Positions 7,047 to 13,893 of a stretch of 40,600 nt of DNA are shown one piece after another (the first letter of the stretch is position 1; every line of letters begins with the position of its first letter). A program made the translations under genes and the position numbers. This stretch comes from an uncultured Bacilli bacterium (GTDB taxonomy: Bacteria > Bacillota_I > Bacilli_A > RF39 > UBA660), in NCBI GenBank assembly GCA_934096295.1, contig CAKOLL010000010.1, positions 1-40,600 on the forward strand, given 5' to 3'. Below the pieces are notes generated by a model. That model was not told the origin of the DNA. It saw only the letters and a program-made list of their open reading frames with translations, and searched no databases.

Positions 7047-7172
7047 GAAAGCGGGTTTTGGTTAATAAATTTTATAACATACGCTATATGTGCTATCCCT
7101 TTATTGTTGCATATAATGTTACATAACCTTTCTACTAACTTATTCCACTCAAAAGTTAACCAAAACGCTTTC
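7047..7172 (+). repeat. Inverted repeat in the miaB leader, likely RNA structure
   Basis: The left arm at 7047-7065 (GAAAGCGGGTTTTGGTTAA) pairs with the right arm at 7156-7172 (TTAACCAAAACGCTTTC) with only a two-base GG bulge. The arms enclose about 90 bases in which TATAACAT (from 7072) can pair with part of ATGTTACATA further on, and CATACGCTATATG can form a small hairpin. The element ends about 50 bases before the miaB start. It may be a structured leader, a separate small RNA or the remains of a MITE-like insertion; nothing in the sequence decides between these. Confidence 0.55.
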
Positions 7173-7220
7173 ATTAATTTTGTTTATGTGATAGAATATT
7201 GGTTTGAAGGAAGTGTTGTT

Positions 7221-8633
7221 ATGAAAGTGCCTGATTTATTAGTAGCTGGAGATAGAAAAAAAGTTGATATAAAAGAAAAAATATTAGATTTAAATATTAA
7301 ACCTATTTATAAGGGAAAAAAATATTTTTTAAGAACTTATGGATGCCAAATGAATGTTCATGATTCTGAAGAAATAAAATATTATTTGGAAGCTTTGGGT
7401 TATGAAGCTGTTGATGAATTGGAAAGAGCTGACATAGTTGTGTTAAATACTTGTGCCATTAGAGAAAATGCTAAAGATAAAGTATTTGGATATCTAGGAA
7501 GATGTAAACATTTGAAAAAAGAAAATCCTAATTTAATTATTGCTATTGCTGGATGTTTAATGCAACAACCAAAGGAAATCGAAGAAATTCATAATAGACA
7601 TCAATATATCGATATAATAATTGGTACTCATAATTTAAGCGAGTTACCAAGTTTGATTGAAGAAGCTAATAATAAGAAAAAACAAAATATTGAAGTTTAT
7701 TCAAATAGTGATGTCGTGTTTGAAAATGTAAAATATAATAGAGATTCAAAAATAAGTGCTTGGATTAACATCATATATGGTTGTGATAAATTTTGTACTT
7801 ATTGTATAGTTCCTTATACTAGAGGTAGAGAACGAAGCCGTAAAATGGAAGAAGTTTTAGAAGAGGTTAAGTCCCTAAAAGAACAAGGGTATATGGAAAT
7901 TACTTTACTTGGACAAAATGTTAATGCATATGGTAAAGATTTAAATTTAGGATACGATTTTGCAACACTTTTAGAAAATGTCGCAAAAATTGGTATTCCT
8001 AGAATTAGATTTGTAACATCTCATCCATGGAATTTTACTGACAGAATGGTTGATGTTATAGCACAATATGATAATATTATGCCTTATGTGCATTTGCCAA
8101 TTCAATCTGGTAGTGATGAAATTTTAAAGAGAATGAATCGTAAATATACAGTTGAAGAATATAAAAAACTTTTTGACCAAATTAAAGAAAAAGTGAAAAA
8201 TGTTGCAATTACAACTGATATAATTGTTGGATTTCCAAATGAAACTGATGAGGATTTTCAAAAAACTTTAGATATTGTTAATTATTGTAAATTTGATGGA
8301 GCTTATACATTTATTTTTTCACCGAGGGAAGGTACTGCTGCAGCAAAAATGGTAGATAAAGTTCCGTTACAAGTAAAAGAAGAGAGATTACAAAAATTAA
8401 ATGAACTTGTAAATAAGTATTCTTTAGAAAGTAACAAAAAACTTTTAGGAAAAGTGGTTGATGTATTAATTATTGGAAAAAGTGAAAAAGATGATTCTAA
8501 GGTGTATGGGTATACTGATACAATGAAATTGGTAAATGTAATTGGAGATAGTAACTTAATTGGAAAAATTGTTTCAGTTAAAATTACTGATGCTAAAAGC
8601 TTTAGTTTAGATGGAGAATATAGTCAAGGGTAA
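7221..8633 (+). CDS. miaB: MiaB, tRNA 2-methylthio-N6-(isopentenyl)adenosine methylthiotransferase
   Basis: Radical SAM methylthiotransferase of 470 residues that adds a methylthio group at A37 of tRNAs. The order is an N-terminal UPF0004 domain binding one 4Fe-4S cluster (YFLRTYGCQMN, a cysteine in VLNTCAIREN, and AGCLMQQ), the radical SAM domain with CDKFCTYC (Cys188, Cys192, Cys195), and a C-terminal TRAM domain. QGYMEITLLGQNVNAYG is a signature of MiaB. The frame is open back to 6999, but that segment has no Shine-Dalgarno, runs through the leader inverted repeat, and has no family match that I recognise; GAAGGAAGTG sits just before ATG 7221, giving a family-sized protein. The enzyme needs two clusters, so it is a client of the SUF system. 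Confidence 0.95.
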   Translation: MKVPDLLVAGDRKKVDIKEKILDLNIKPIYKGKKYFLRTYGCQMNVHDSEEIKYYLEALGYEAVDELERADIVVLNTCAIRENAKDKVFGYLGRCKHLKKENPNLIIAIAGCLMQQPKEIEEIHNRHQYIDIIIGTHNLSELPSLIEEANNKKKQNIEVYSNSDVVFENVKYNRDSKISAWINIIYGCDKFCTYCIVPYTRGRERSRKMEEVLEEVKSLKEQGYMEITLLGQNVNAYGKDLNLGYDFATLLENVAKIGIPRIRFVTSHPWNFTDRMVDVIAQYDNIMPYVHLPIQSGSDEILKRMNRKYTVEEYKKLFDQIKEKVKNVAITTDIIVGFPNETDEDFQKTLDIVNYCKFDGAYTFIFSPREGTAAAKMVDKVPLQVKEERLQKLNELVNKYSLESNKKLLGKVVDVLIIGKSEKDDSKVYGYTDTMKLVNVIGDSNLIGKIVSVKITDAKSFSLDGEYSQG

Positions 8634-8650
8634 TCCTTGGCTCTTTTTTA
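8622..8650 (+). terminator. miaB terminator
   Basis: AGTCAAGG (8622-8629) pairs with CCTTGGCT (8635-8642), one wobble pair, followed by a T run 8644-8649. The stem includes the end of miaB and its stop. Confidence 0.8.
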
Positions 8651-8681
8651 CTATAAAAATGACTTTTTTTCTACAAATAGG

Positions 8682-8711
8682 TTGACATTTGTTAGTTTAT
8701 TGTAATATAAT
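8682..8711 (+). promoter_or_regulatory. Promoter of the tRNA-Arg/tRNA-Pro unit
   Basis: A consensus -35 TTGACA (8682-8687) and a consensus -10 TATAAT (8706-8711) lie 18 bp apart, 22 bp before tRNA-Arg. This strength is typical of stable RNA promoters. Confidence 0.8.
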
Positions 8712-8733
8712 GTTAGTGCACTTGGGAAAATAC

Positions 8734-8810
8734 GCGCCCATAGCTCAACTGGATAGAGCGTTAGACTACGGATCTAAAGGTTGGGGGTTCGAATCCCTTT
8801 GGGCGTACCA
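8734..8810 (+). tRNA. tRNA-Arg (ACG)
   Basis: A full cloverleaf: acceptor GCGCCCA pairs with TGGGCGT, the anticodon loop is CTACGGA with anticodon ACG, the T loop is TTCGAAT, and CCA is encoded. The A at position 34 is normally edited to inosine, so this tRNA would read the CGN codons U, C and A. Confidence 0.97.
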
Positions 8811-8830
8811 TTTAAAAATTTTGTTTGAAT

Positions 8831-8907
8831 CGAGAAGTAGCACAATTTGGTAGTGCACTAGGTTTGGGACCTAGGGGTTGCAGGTTCAAATCCTGTCTTC
8901 TCGACCA
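8831..8907 (+). tRNA. tRNA-Pro (UGG)
   Basis: Acceptor CGAGAAG pairs with CTTCTCG. The anticodon loop is TTTGGGA with anticodon TGG, the T arm is GCAGG-TTCAAAT-CCTGT, and CCA is encoded. It is 20 bp behind tRNA-Arg in the same unit. Confidence 0.97.
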
Positions 8908-8919
8908 GTTTGAATTTAG

Positions 8920-8947
8920 AAACTAGACTTTGTTCTGGTTTTTTTCT
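8920..8947 (+). terminator. Terminator of the Arg/Pro tRNA unit
   Basis: AAACTAGA (8920-8927) pairs with TCTGGTTT (8934-8941) with one wobble pair, then T residues to 8946. Confidence 0.75.
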
Positions 8948-9041
8948 TTGTTGCAACCCCTTGTCCTAAACTTATATTGATGTAATTAAATTTGTTTTTT
9001 GAAATATATGAAAAAATATTTTTATTATTTATTCCAATTTC

Positions 9042-9149
9042 CATTTGACAATATGAACCCAGTAATTATTCTTTGTTTAATTAGTAATATTCTAAATAAG
9101 AATATTACCTATATAAGTATGACGAATTATTACTGCCTATTGTCAAATG
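9042..9149. repeat. Nested three-tier inverted repeat between the two tRNA units
   Basis: The only gene-free stretch between the tRNA units (8948-9260) holds a 108-base nested palindrome. The outer arms CATTTGACAATA (9042-9053) and TATTGTCAAATG (9138-9149) match perfectly. The middle arms CAGTAATTATTC (9060-9071) and GAATTATTACTG (9124-9135) match at 11 of 12. The apical arms GTAATATTC (9084-9092) and GAATATTAC (9100-9108) are perfect with a 7-base loop. All three share one axis, so this is one long hairpin with small internal loops. It has no open frame, no T tract at its end and no obvious promoter. It could be a MITE, a structured RNA or a cruciform. Confidence 0.7.
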
Positions 9150-9260
9150 TTTTCTCGGCATAAACCATTCAAATATTTCCATAATTTATTAAGTAGATGA
9201 TGTTTTTTGAGAGAGAAAATCAAAAAAATCAAAAAAAATTAATAAATTTGTAAAAAAAAC

Positions 9261-9289
9261 TTGCATTTGCGTCTGCCTTTTGGTATAAT
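9261..9289 (+). promoter_or_regulatory. Promoter of the five-tRNA operon
   Basis: A -35 TTGCAT (9261-9266) and a -10 TATAAT (9284-9289) are separated by 17 bp, with a TGG just before the -10 (extended -10-like). The first tRNA starts 50 bp downstream. Confidence 0.8.
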
Positions 9290-9339
9290 CTTAATTGTCA
9301 TCGAGAGAAATGTTGGTGGCGCATTACGAGATGTAATAA

Positions 9340-9416
9340 GGGCGCTTAGCTCAGTTGGTTAGAGTACTTGCCTTACAAGCAAGGTGTCATAGGTTCGAGT
9401 CCTATAGCGCCCACCA
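9340..9416 (+). tRNA. tRNA-Val (UAC)
   Basis: Acceptor GGGCGCT pairs with AGCGCCC. The anticodon loop is CTTACAA with anticodon TAC, the T loop is TTCGAGT, and CCA is encoded. It is the first of the five-tRNA operon. Confidence 0.97.
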
Positions 9417-9437
9417 TTTTTTAGTTTATTATATATT

Positions 9438-9513
9438 GCCGACATAGCGTAACTGGCAGCGCAACTGACTTGTAATCAGTAGGTTGGGAGTTCGACTCTC
9501 TCTGTCGGCACCA
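9438..9513 (+). tRNA. tRNA-Thr (UGU)
   Basis: Acceptor GCCGACA pairs with TGTCGGC. The anticodon loop is CTTGTAA with anticodon TGT, the T loop is TTCGACT, and CCA is encoded. Confidence 0.97.
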
Positions 9514-9518
9514 TTGTT

Positions 9519-9602
9519 GGGGAGATAGCGAAGTGGTCAAACGCGGCAGACTGTAAATCTGTTCCTTCGGGTTCCATAGTTCAAATCTATGTCTCCCCAC
9601 CA
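9519..9602 (+). tRNA. tRNA-Tyr (GUA)
   Basis: A class II tRNA of 84 bases with the long variable arm usual for bacterial tRNA-Tyr (CCTTCGGG hairpin). Acceptor GGGGAGA pairs with TCTCCCC. The anticodon loop is CTGTAAA with anticodon GTA. CCA is encoded. Confidence 0.97.
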
Positions 9603-9609
9603 TTGTTAT

Positions 9610-9685
9610 TGCCTCGTAGCCAAGTGGTAAGGCATCAGACTTTGACTCTGACATTCCGCCGGTTCGAATCCTGCCGAGGCAGCCA
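9610..9685 (+). tRNA. tRNA-Gln (UUG)
   Basis: Acceptor TGCCTCG pairs with CGAGGCA. The anticodon loop is CTTTGAC with anticodon TTG, the T loop is TTCGAAT, and CCA is encoded after discriminator G. Confidence 0.97.
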
Positions 9686-9713
9686 TTTATATTTTTAAAA
9701 TTTTTATTGTTTT

Positions 9714-9789
9714 GGTTCGTTAGCTCAGTCGGTAGAGCATTTGACTTTTAATCAAAGGGTCCTGAGTTCGAATCTCAGACGAGCCACCA
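9714..9789 (+). tRNA. tRNA-Lys (UUU)
   Basis: Acceptor GGTTCGT pairs with ACGAGCC (one wobble pair). The anticodon loop is CTTTTAA with anticodon TTT, the T loop is TTCGAAT, and CCA is encoded. It is the last tRNA before the terminator. Confidence 0.97.
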
Positions 9790-9800
9790 TTTAGAAAATT

Positions 9801-9826
9801 AACTCCGTATTTACGGAGTTTTTTTG
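9801..9826 (+). terminator. Terminator of the five-tRNA operon
   Basis: AACTCCGT (9801-9808) pairs with ACGGAGTT (9813-9820) around a 4-base loop, then a run of T to 9826. Confidence 0.9.
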
Positions 9827-9837
9827 TTGAAAAGTAC

Positions 9838-10251
9838 TTAGGTCCCTTTGATTTTAAAAATATAAATATTTCTTTTAATTCCATCATTTTTCTCATATGG
9901 ACATAGAATTTTCCATCCGAATTTTTCATAATAATCTGTGAGTTTTGTATGTAAATATATAGTATTATATCCTTGATCTTTTAAAATGTCGGGAACAGTT
10001 TGTAGTAATTGTCTTGAATAACCCATATTTCTTTTTTGGGGAACAATAAAGACATTTGCTAACCATGGAGAATAAGATGTATTGTCATTATCATGTTCTT
10101 TAATTTGGTAAAAACCTATAAACTTATTATTTTCAGTAGCTATTATTGTTATATCTTTTTCATTAAAACTTTTGTTATTCCATTTTTTTAGAATGTTTAT
10201 AACGTTTATTAAATATTTTTTATTGTTACTTAAATATTCTACTTTTATCAT
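9838..10251 (-). CDS. GNAT-family N-acetyltransferase
   Basis: Acetyltransferase-fold protein of 137 residues. The acetyl-CoA binding segment is visible as VFIVPQKRNMGYSRQLL (Q-x-x-x-x-G-x form), followed by the typical LHTKLTDYYEKFGWKIL end with the conserved Tyr-Lys-x-Phe-Gly-Trp of GNAT proteins. The substrate cannot be told from sequence. The ATG at 10251 is chosen, with AAAAGGTGA just upstream; the open frame extends three codons to a GTG that is part of this Shine-Dalgarno. It has its own promoter (10268-10296) and lies divergent from the nuclease gene at 10403. It converges on the tRNA operon and likely uses that terminator region in reverse. Confidence 0.85.
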   Translation of the reverse strand: MIKVEYLSNNKKYLINVINILKKWNNKSFNEKDITIIATENNKFIGFYQIKEHDNDNTSYSPWLANVFIVPQKRNMGYSRQLLQTVPDILKDQGYNTIYLHTKLTDYYEKFGWKILCPYEKNDGIKRNIYIFKIKGT

Positions 10252-10267
10252 TAATATCACCTTTTAA

Positions 10268-10296
10268 ATTTTAGAATATTATTTGTTTTTTGTCAA
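10268..10296 (-). promoter_or_regulatory. Promoter of the GNAT gene
   Basis: Read on the minus strand, a -35 TTGACA (10296-10291) and a -10 TAAAAT (10273-10268) lie 17 bp apart, just before the Shine-Dalgarno. Confidence 0.7.
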
Positions 10297-10339
10297 ATAT
10301 GTGTCAATAAAATTCGAAATTTTTAACTTTCTTTATGTG

Positions 10340-10356
10340 TTCGACTTGGATCGACA
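10340..10356 (-). promoter_or_regulatory. Pair of Spo0A-box-like heptamers between GNAT and nuclease genes
   Basis: On the minus strand TGTCGAT (10356-10350) and AGTCGAA (10346-10340) are spaced exactly 10 bp apart. Each differs by one base from the Spo0A box TGTCGAA. The 10-bp tandem arrangement equals that found before spoIIAA, the miaB leader and both Rpn genes. It is inferred to be a Spo0A-like site; it could serve either flanking gene. Confidence 0.35.
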
Positions 10357-10402
10357 ATATGTTCATTTGTTATGTGTTATTATATCCAATTAAGGAGGAA
10401 AA

Positions 10403-11170
10403 ATGCAATCAAATATACAAAAGTTATTAAAAGAGTTTTATTTAATCCAATGTAGGGGTTGGGTAAAAAATACTGGTTCTGGTAAAAGTTCTGCGGGAAC
10501 TACGCTTGAACATCTTTTGGGAAAACAAGAAGATTCTTTACCCTTACCTGATTATTTAGGAATTGAATTAAAAACTAAATTAATTACTAGTAAGTATGAT
10601 GTTAGACTTTTCAGTGCTGTGCTTGATAACGAACCAGATTTAATGAATCGATTATGGAAAATGTGTTCTTGGAAACGTACAAGAAGCGGTGGGTCTCGTG
10701 CACTTTATGATAATATTAATGCAATACAATATTCAAATACTCATAGAAAATACGCTTTTAAAATCCATGTAAATTATGAAAAAGAATGTGTTGAATTACT
10801 GTTATATAATAATTGGGATAATAAAAATGTAGATATCAACATGTCCTGGTCTTTTAGAGAATTAAAGCAACGATTAAAGGTTAAACTTTCATACATGGCA
10901 CTTGTTCATGCTGAAAAATTTGTGAATAAAGAAACTAAAGAAGAAAAATTTAAATATTTAGATATGACAATTTACAAATTAAAAAGTTTTGATACTTTTT
11001 TGAAACTTTTAGAACAAGGAATAATAAATGTGGATTTAAAAATGTATCTTTATAATGAGCCCGAGCGACAAGATAAGTTTAGAAATAGAGAAACAACGTT
11101 TTGCATTTCACAGGAAAATCTAACATTATTGTTTGAAAAGATTGATACAAGCGATTATGTAATTAATTAA
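10403..11170 (+). CDS. MvaI/BcnI- or MutH-like restriction endonuclease-fold protein, solitary
   Basis: Nuclease of 255 residues in the MutH/MvaI-BcnI/Sau3AI branch of the PD-(D/E)xK superfamily. The N-terminal core GSGKSSAGTTLEHLLG, then PDYLGIELKTK, gives the expected catalytic set Glu36, Asp50, Glu55 and Lys57. In this family the enzyme cuts short specific DNA sites as a monomer, either as a restriction enzyme or in mismatch repair. No methyltransferase, MutS or MutL gene is next to it, so it is not an ordinary restriction-modification pair here. The start ATG follows AAGGAGG (10394-10400). A pair of Spo0A-like heptamers lies 47-63 bp upstream. It ends in a bidirectional terminator shared with glmS. 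Family call is good; function and target are unknown. Confidence 0.75.
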   Translation: MQSNIQKLLKEFYLIQCRGWVKNTGSGKSSAGTTLEHLLGKQEDSLPLPDYLGIELKTKLITSKYDVRLFSAVLDNEPDLMNRLWKMCSWKRTRSGGSRALYDNINAIQYSNTHRKYAFKIHVNYEKECVELLLYNNWDNKNVDINMSWSFRELKQRLKVKLSYMALVHAEKFVNKETKEEKFKYLDMTIYKLKSFDTFLKLLEQGIINVDLKMYLYNEPERQDKFRNRETTFCISQENLTLLFEKIDTSDYVIN

Positions 11171-11196
11171 AAAAATCAGCTAGCGTGCTGATTTTT
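11171..11196. terminator. Bidirectional terminator between nuclease gene and glmS
   Basis: A perfect 10-bp stem AAAAATCAGC (11171-11180) and GCTGATTTTT (11187-11196) closes a 6-base loop. Its A and T ends serve the two convergent genes. Confidence 0.9.
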
Positions 11197-11197
11197 C

Positions 11198-12997
11198 CTA
11201 TTCTACAGTAACTGATTTAGCTAAATTTCTTGGTTTGTCAATGTCACATCCGTTATTCAAAGCAACTTTGTATGATAGAAGTTGTAAAGGTACGATAGTT
11301 AAAATGGACTCTAATATTGGATGTATTTTCTTGATAGTTATTATATCATCATAAAACATTTCTTGAGGTACTTCATTTGTAACATAAACAACATAAGCTC
11401 CGCGGGCTTTTACTTCTTTAATATTACTTATTGTTTTTTCTCGTAAGTTATTGTCTGTTGAAATTGCGATTACTGGTGTATCTTTTTCAATTAAAGAAAT
11501 AGTTCCGTGTTTTAACTCTCCGGCTTGGTAGGCAACACTATTTATATAAGAAATCTCTTTTAATTTTAATGATGCTTCGAGTGATAGTGCATAATCAATA
11601 CCACGACCAATGAAAAAAATTTGTCTTTTATCATAAATTTTATCTGCGATAATAGAGTAATTATCGTTATTAATAGTTTCCTTTATTAATTTAGGTAAAT
11701 TATTATATTCTTTTACTAATTCATTAAATTCATCTTCTTTAATATTCTTATTTTCATATCCTAAATATAAAGCAATTAAACTAAATATTGCAAGTTGTGC
11801 CAAGTAAGCTTTTGTAGTTGCAACAGCAATTTCAAATCCAGCTTTGATGTAAGTTACATAATCTGCTTCACGAGCAATGGAAGATCCTACAACATTTACA
11901 ATAGCCATGGTAGTTATATCATCTTCTTTAACTTTTCTTAAAGCAGCGAGTGTGTCAGCTGTTTCTCCAGATTGTGATACTAAAATTACTAATGTGTCTT
12001 TATCATAAAAGCATTTTTTATATCTATATTCGCTAGCAACCTCAACATTTACGGGAATGTTTGCAAAATTTTCAATTAGGTATTTTCCCACAACACCAGT
12101 GTGATATGCAGATCCACATGCTACAATATCAATTTTTTTGAATTTTTTTAAATAACTAAAACTTTTTTCTAAAGATTTTATTGTTCCATCAAAATAATAA
12201 TTTACTGTATCTTTAAATACTTTATCTTGTTCATTAATTTCTTTTAACATAAAATGATCAAATCCGCCTTTAGTGGCAGCATCCATTGAACCTTCAAAAG
12301 TTTTTACTTCTTTTTTAATTTCATTTAGATCTTTATCGTATATTTTGATTTCATTCTTTGATAATTTAACAATGTCATAATCATTTAGTAACATGTATTT
12401 ATTTGTATATGCAAGTATAGCAGGTACATCAGATGCTACGTAATATCCATCATCACCAATAGCTGCAATCATAGGACTGGCATAACGAGAAGCATAAATA
12501 GAGTCATCTCCATCAACTAAAACTACAAATGAATATGAGCCACGTATTATTTTACTAGCTTCATGTAAGGCCTTAACCATATCATTATTTTTACTATATA
12601 GTTTATCCAGTAGGGCAGCAGCTACTTCACTGTCTGTTTCGCTTGTAAATTTGTAACCTTTCTTTTTTAAATCTTCTTTAATTTCAATGTAATTTTCAAT
12701 TATGCCATTGTGAACTAAAGTTACTTTGCCATTTTTATGAGGATGAGCATTAATATTGTTTGCTTCCCCATGTGTTGCCCATCTTGTATGTCCAATCCCT
12801 ATATAAGAATCAGTATCCATATCTAAGGTATTTTTTAAATTTTTTATTTTTCCTTTTTCTTTCTTTATTTCAACGTTGCCATTTTTTATATAAGCAACAC
12901 CTGCAGAGTCATAACCTCTGTATTCTAAAGCTTCAAGAGCTTCAATTATTTTTGGAACACATTTTTTTGTTCCATTATATCCAATTATTCCACACAT
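11198..12997 (-). CDS. glmS: Glucosamine-6-phosphate synthase (glutamine-fructose-6-phosphate aminotransferase)
   Basis: First enzyme of UDP-GlcNAc and peptidoglycan synthesis; it converts fructose-6-phosphate and glutamine to glucosamine-6-phosphate. At 599 residues it is full length. The N-terminal class II glutaminase has Cys2 (MCGIIGYNG) as nucleophile and the RGYDSAG and GHTRWATHG motifs. Two SIS sugar isomerase domains follow (VACGSAYHTG, VSQSGETADT, IGRGIDYALSLE). The terminus DKPRNLAKSVTVE is the family's conserved C-tail. The Shine-Dalgarno AAGGA lies 7 bases before the ATG. Expression is governed by the glmS ribozyme in the leader. Confidence 0.98.
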   Translation of the reverse strand: MCGIIGYNGTKKCVPKIIEALEALEYRGYDSAGVAYIKNGNVEIKKEKGKIKNLKNTLDMDTDSYIGIGHTRWATHGEANNINAHPHKNGKVTLVHNGIIENYIEIKEDLKKKGYKFTSETDSEVAAALLDKLYSKNNDMVKALHEASKIIRGSYSFVVLVDGDDSIYASRYASPMIAAIGDDGYYVASDVPAILAYTNKYMLLNDYDIVKLSKNEIKIYDKDLNEIKKEVKTFEGSMDAATKGGFDHFMLKEINEQDKVFKDTVNYYFDGTIKSLEKSFSYLKKFKKIDIVACGSAYHTGVVGKYLIENFANIPVNVEVASEYRYKKCFYDKDTLVILVSQSGETADTLAALRKVKEDDITTMAIVNVVGSSIAREADYVTYIKAGFEIAVATTKAYLAQLAIFSLIALYLGYENKNIKEDEFNELVKEYNNLPKLIKETINNDNYSIIADKIYDKRQIFFIGRGIDYALSLEASLKLKEISYINSVAYQAGELKHGTISLIEKDTPVIAISTDNNLREKTISNIKEVKARGAYVVYVTNEVPQEMFYDDIITIKKIHPILESILTIVPLQLLSYKVALNNGCDIDKPRNLAKSVTVE

Positions 12998-13021
12998 AAA
13001 AAAATCCTTTCTTAATGTATG

Positions 13022-13146
13022 TGATATATTTTTTATTACAATGTTGATTTTGCTTTTTGTAATATATCTTACGATTATACTAACCGTGTTGCATCCGCCG
13101 AATTTTCGATAAACAACATCCTCGTTAACCTCAGGGGTCTGGCGCT
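13022..13146 (-). ncRNA. glmS ribozyme
   Basis: The glmS leader carries the conserved self-cleaving ribozyme. On the minus strand the cleavage site lies between A13146 and G13145 in TAGCGCC. It is followed by GTTAACGAGGATG, TTTATCGA and TTCGGCGGATG (around 13091-13106), all strongly conserved in the family, and by a long P4-type stem (GATATATTACAA with TTGTAAT and ATATATC, 13022-13067). Glucosamine-6-phosphate acts as the cofactor for cleavage, which triggers mRNA decay and so gives feedback control of glmS. The 3' boundary is set by the P4 stem. Confidence 0.95.
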
Positions 13147-13189
13147 AACAAATAATTTTACCTCCATGAATTACTTTGTTTTCTTTATC

Positions 13190-13218
13190 ATTATATTATA
13201 TGTTTTTTGTTTTGTCAA
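13190..13218 (-). promoter_or_regulatory. glmS promoter
   Basis: On the minus strand a consensus -35 TTGACA (13218-13213) and a consensus -10 TATAAT (13195-13190) are 17 bp apart, about 45 bp upstream of the ribozyme cleavage site. Confidence 0.85.
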
Positions 13219-13226
13219 AGTTATTA

Positions 13227-13255
13227 TAGACATTTTTATGCCTATATTATATAAT
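13227..13255 (+). promoter_or_regulatory. Possible promoter of the second DUF308 gene
   Basis: TAGACA (13227-13232) and TATAAT (13250-13255) are 17 bp apart. The predicted transcription start would fall inside the Shine-Dalgarno of the gene, giving an almost leaderless mRNA, so the true start may be slightly different. Confidence 0.45.
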
Positions 13256-13271
13256 GTAGGTGGTGATAAAG

Positions 13272-13823
13272 ATGGTGAAAGTTGAAGGTACTTTAGAAAA
13301 GAAAAATACGAATAATAATTATGTTAATTATAAGAAAAATGAATTGACTAAAACTTTAATTTTGGGTTTAGTAGGGTTAGTACTTGTATTAATGCCTAGT
13401 ACTTTGAATAAAATTTTAGGAATAATTGTAGGTGTTGTTTTGCTTGTTATGGGAATTGCAGGAATTTATCAATATTTACAAAATAAAATTGGAACGTCAA
13501 CATCTCTAGTTAGCGGAATATTTTATAGTATTTTAGGAGCAATAATCTTACTTTATCCTGGTTCTGTTGTAAGAGCAATAGCAATTGGAATTGGAATTAG
13601 CTTAACGATATCAGGATTAATAAAAGTTAAATGGGCTTTTACATTAAAGGGATTAGACAATACTTGGATTGGCACTTTAATAATTGGTATATTAACAACT
13701 ATTTTAGGATTAGTTTTAATATTCAGTCCTTTTGCTGGAGATACTATAACAAAAATAACTGGAGCTTTCTTATTAATAGTGGCAGTGTTTGATTTGATTG
13801 ATAATTATATTTTGCAAAAATAA
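13272..13823 (+). CDS. DUF308-family membrane protein
   Basis: Membrane protein of 183 residues with six hydrophobic segments arranged in pairs, each pair carrying a glycine-rich LGLVLVLMPSTLNKILG-type motif (about 33-48, 58-72, 85-100, 105-120, 143-158 and 163-178). This is the HdeD/DUF308 pattern. It is better conserved than the related gene at 3560, but the function is unknown. The ATG at 13272 is used; GTG codons at 13260 and 13263 lie inside the Shine-Dalgarno GTAGGTGGTGAT. It is a single-gene unit with its own terminator, next to the divergent glmS, which may hint at an envelope role. Confidence 0.72.
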   Translation: MVKVEGTLEKKNTNNNYVNYKKNELTKTLILGLVGLVLVLMPSTLNKILGIIVGVVLLVMGIAGIYQYLQNKIGTSTSLVSGIFYSILGAIILLYPGSVVRAIAIGIGISLTISGLIKVKWAFTLKGLDNTWIGTLIIGILTTILGLVLIFSPFAGDTITKITGAFLLIVAVFDLIDNYILQK

Positions 13824-13842
13824 CTGAAAAGTTATTTTTTTA
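13816..13842 (+). terminator. Terminator after the second DUF308 gene
   Basis: AAAAATAACT (13816-13825) pairs with AGTTATTTTT (13830-13839) around a GAAA tetraloop, then T residues. It overlaps the stop codon. Confidence 0.85.
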
Positions 13843-13893
13843 ATCTTTAAAAATATAGTAAACTATGATAAACTTATTATAGTGGTGAAGCAT

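Noticed and set aside
6999..7220. In-frame extension of miaB of 74 residues
   Set aside because: No Shine-Dalgarno at 6999, no family match that I recognise, and the segment is built from the arms of an inverted repeat. A 52-codon frame on the opposite strand (about 7016-7174) is equally unsupported for the same reasons.
9421..9929. Reading frames on the minus strand through the tRNA genes
   Set aside because: They are antisense to tRNAs and only reflect conserved tRNA sequence.
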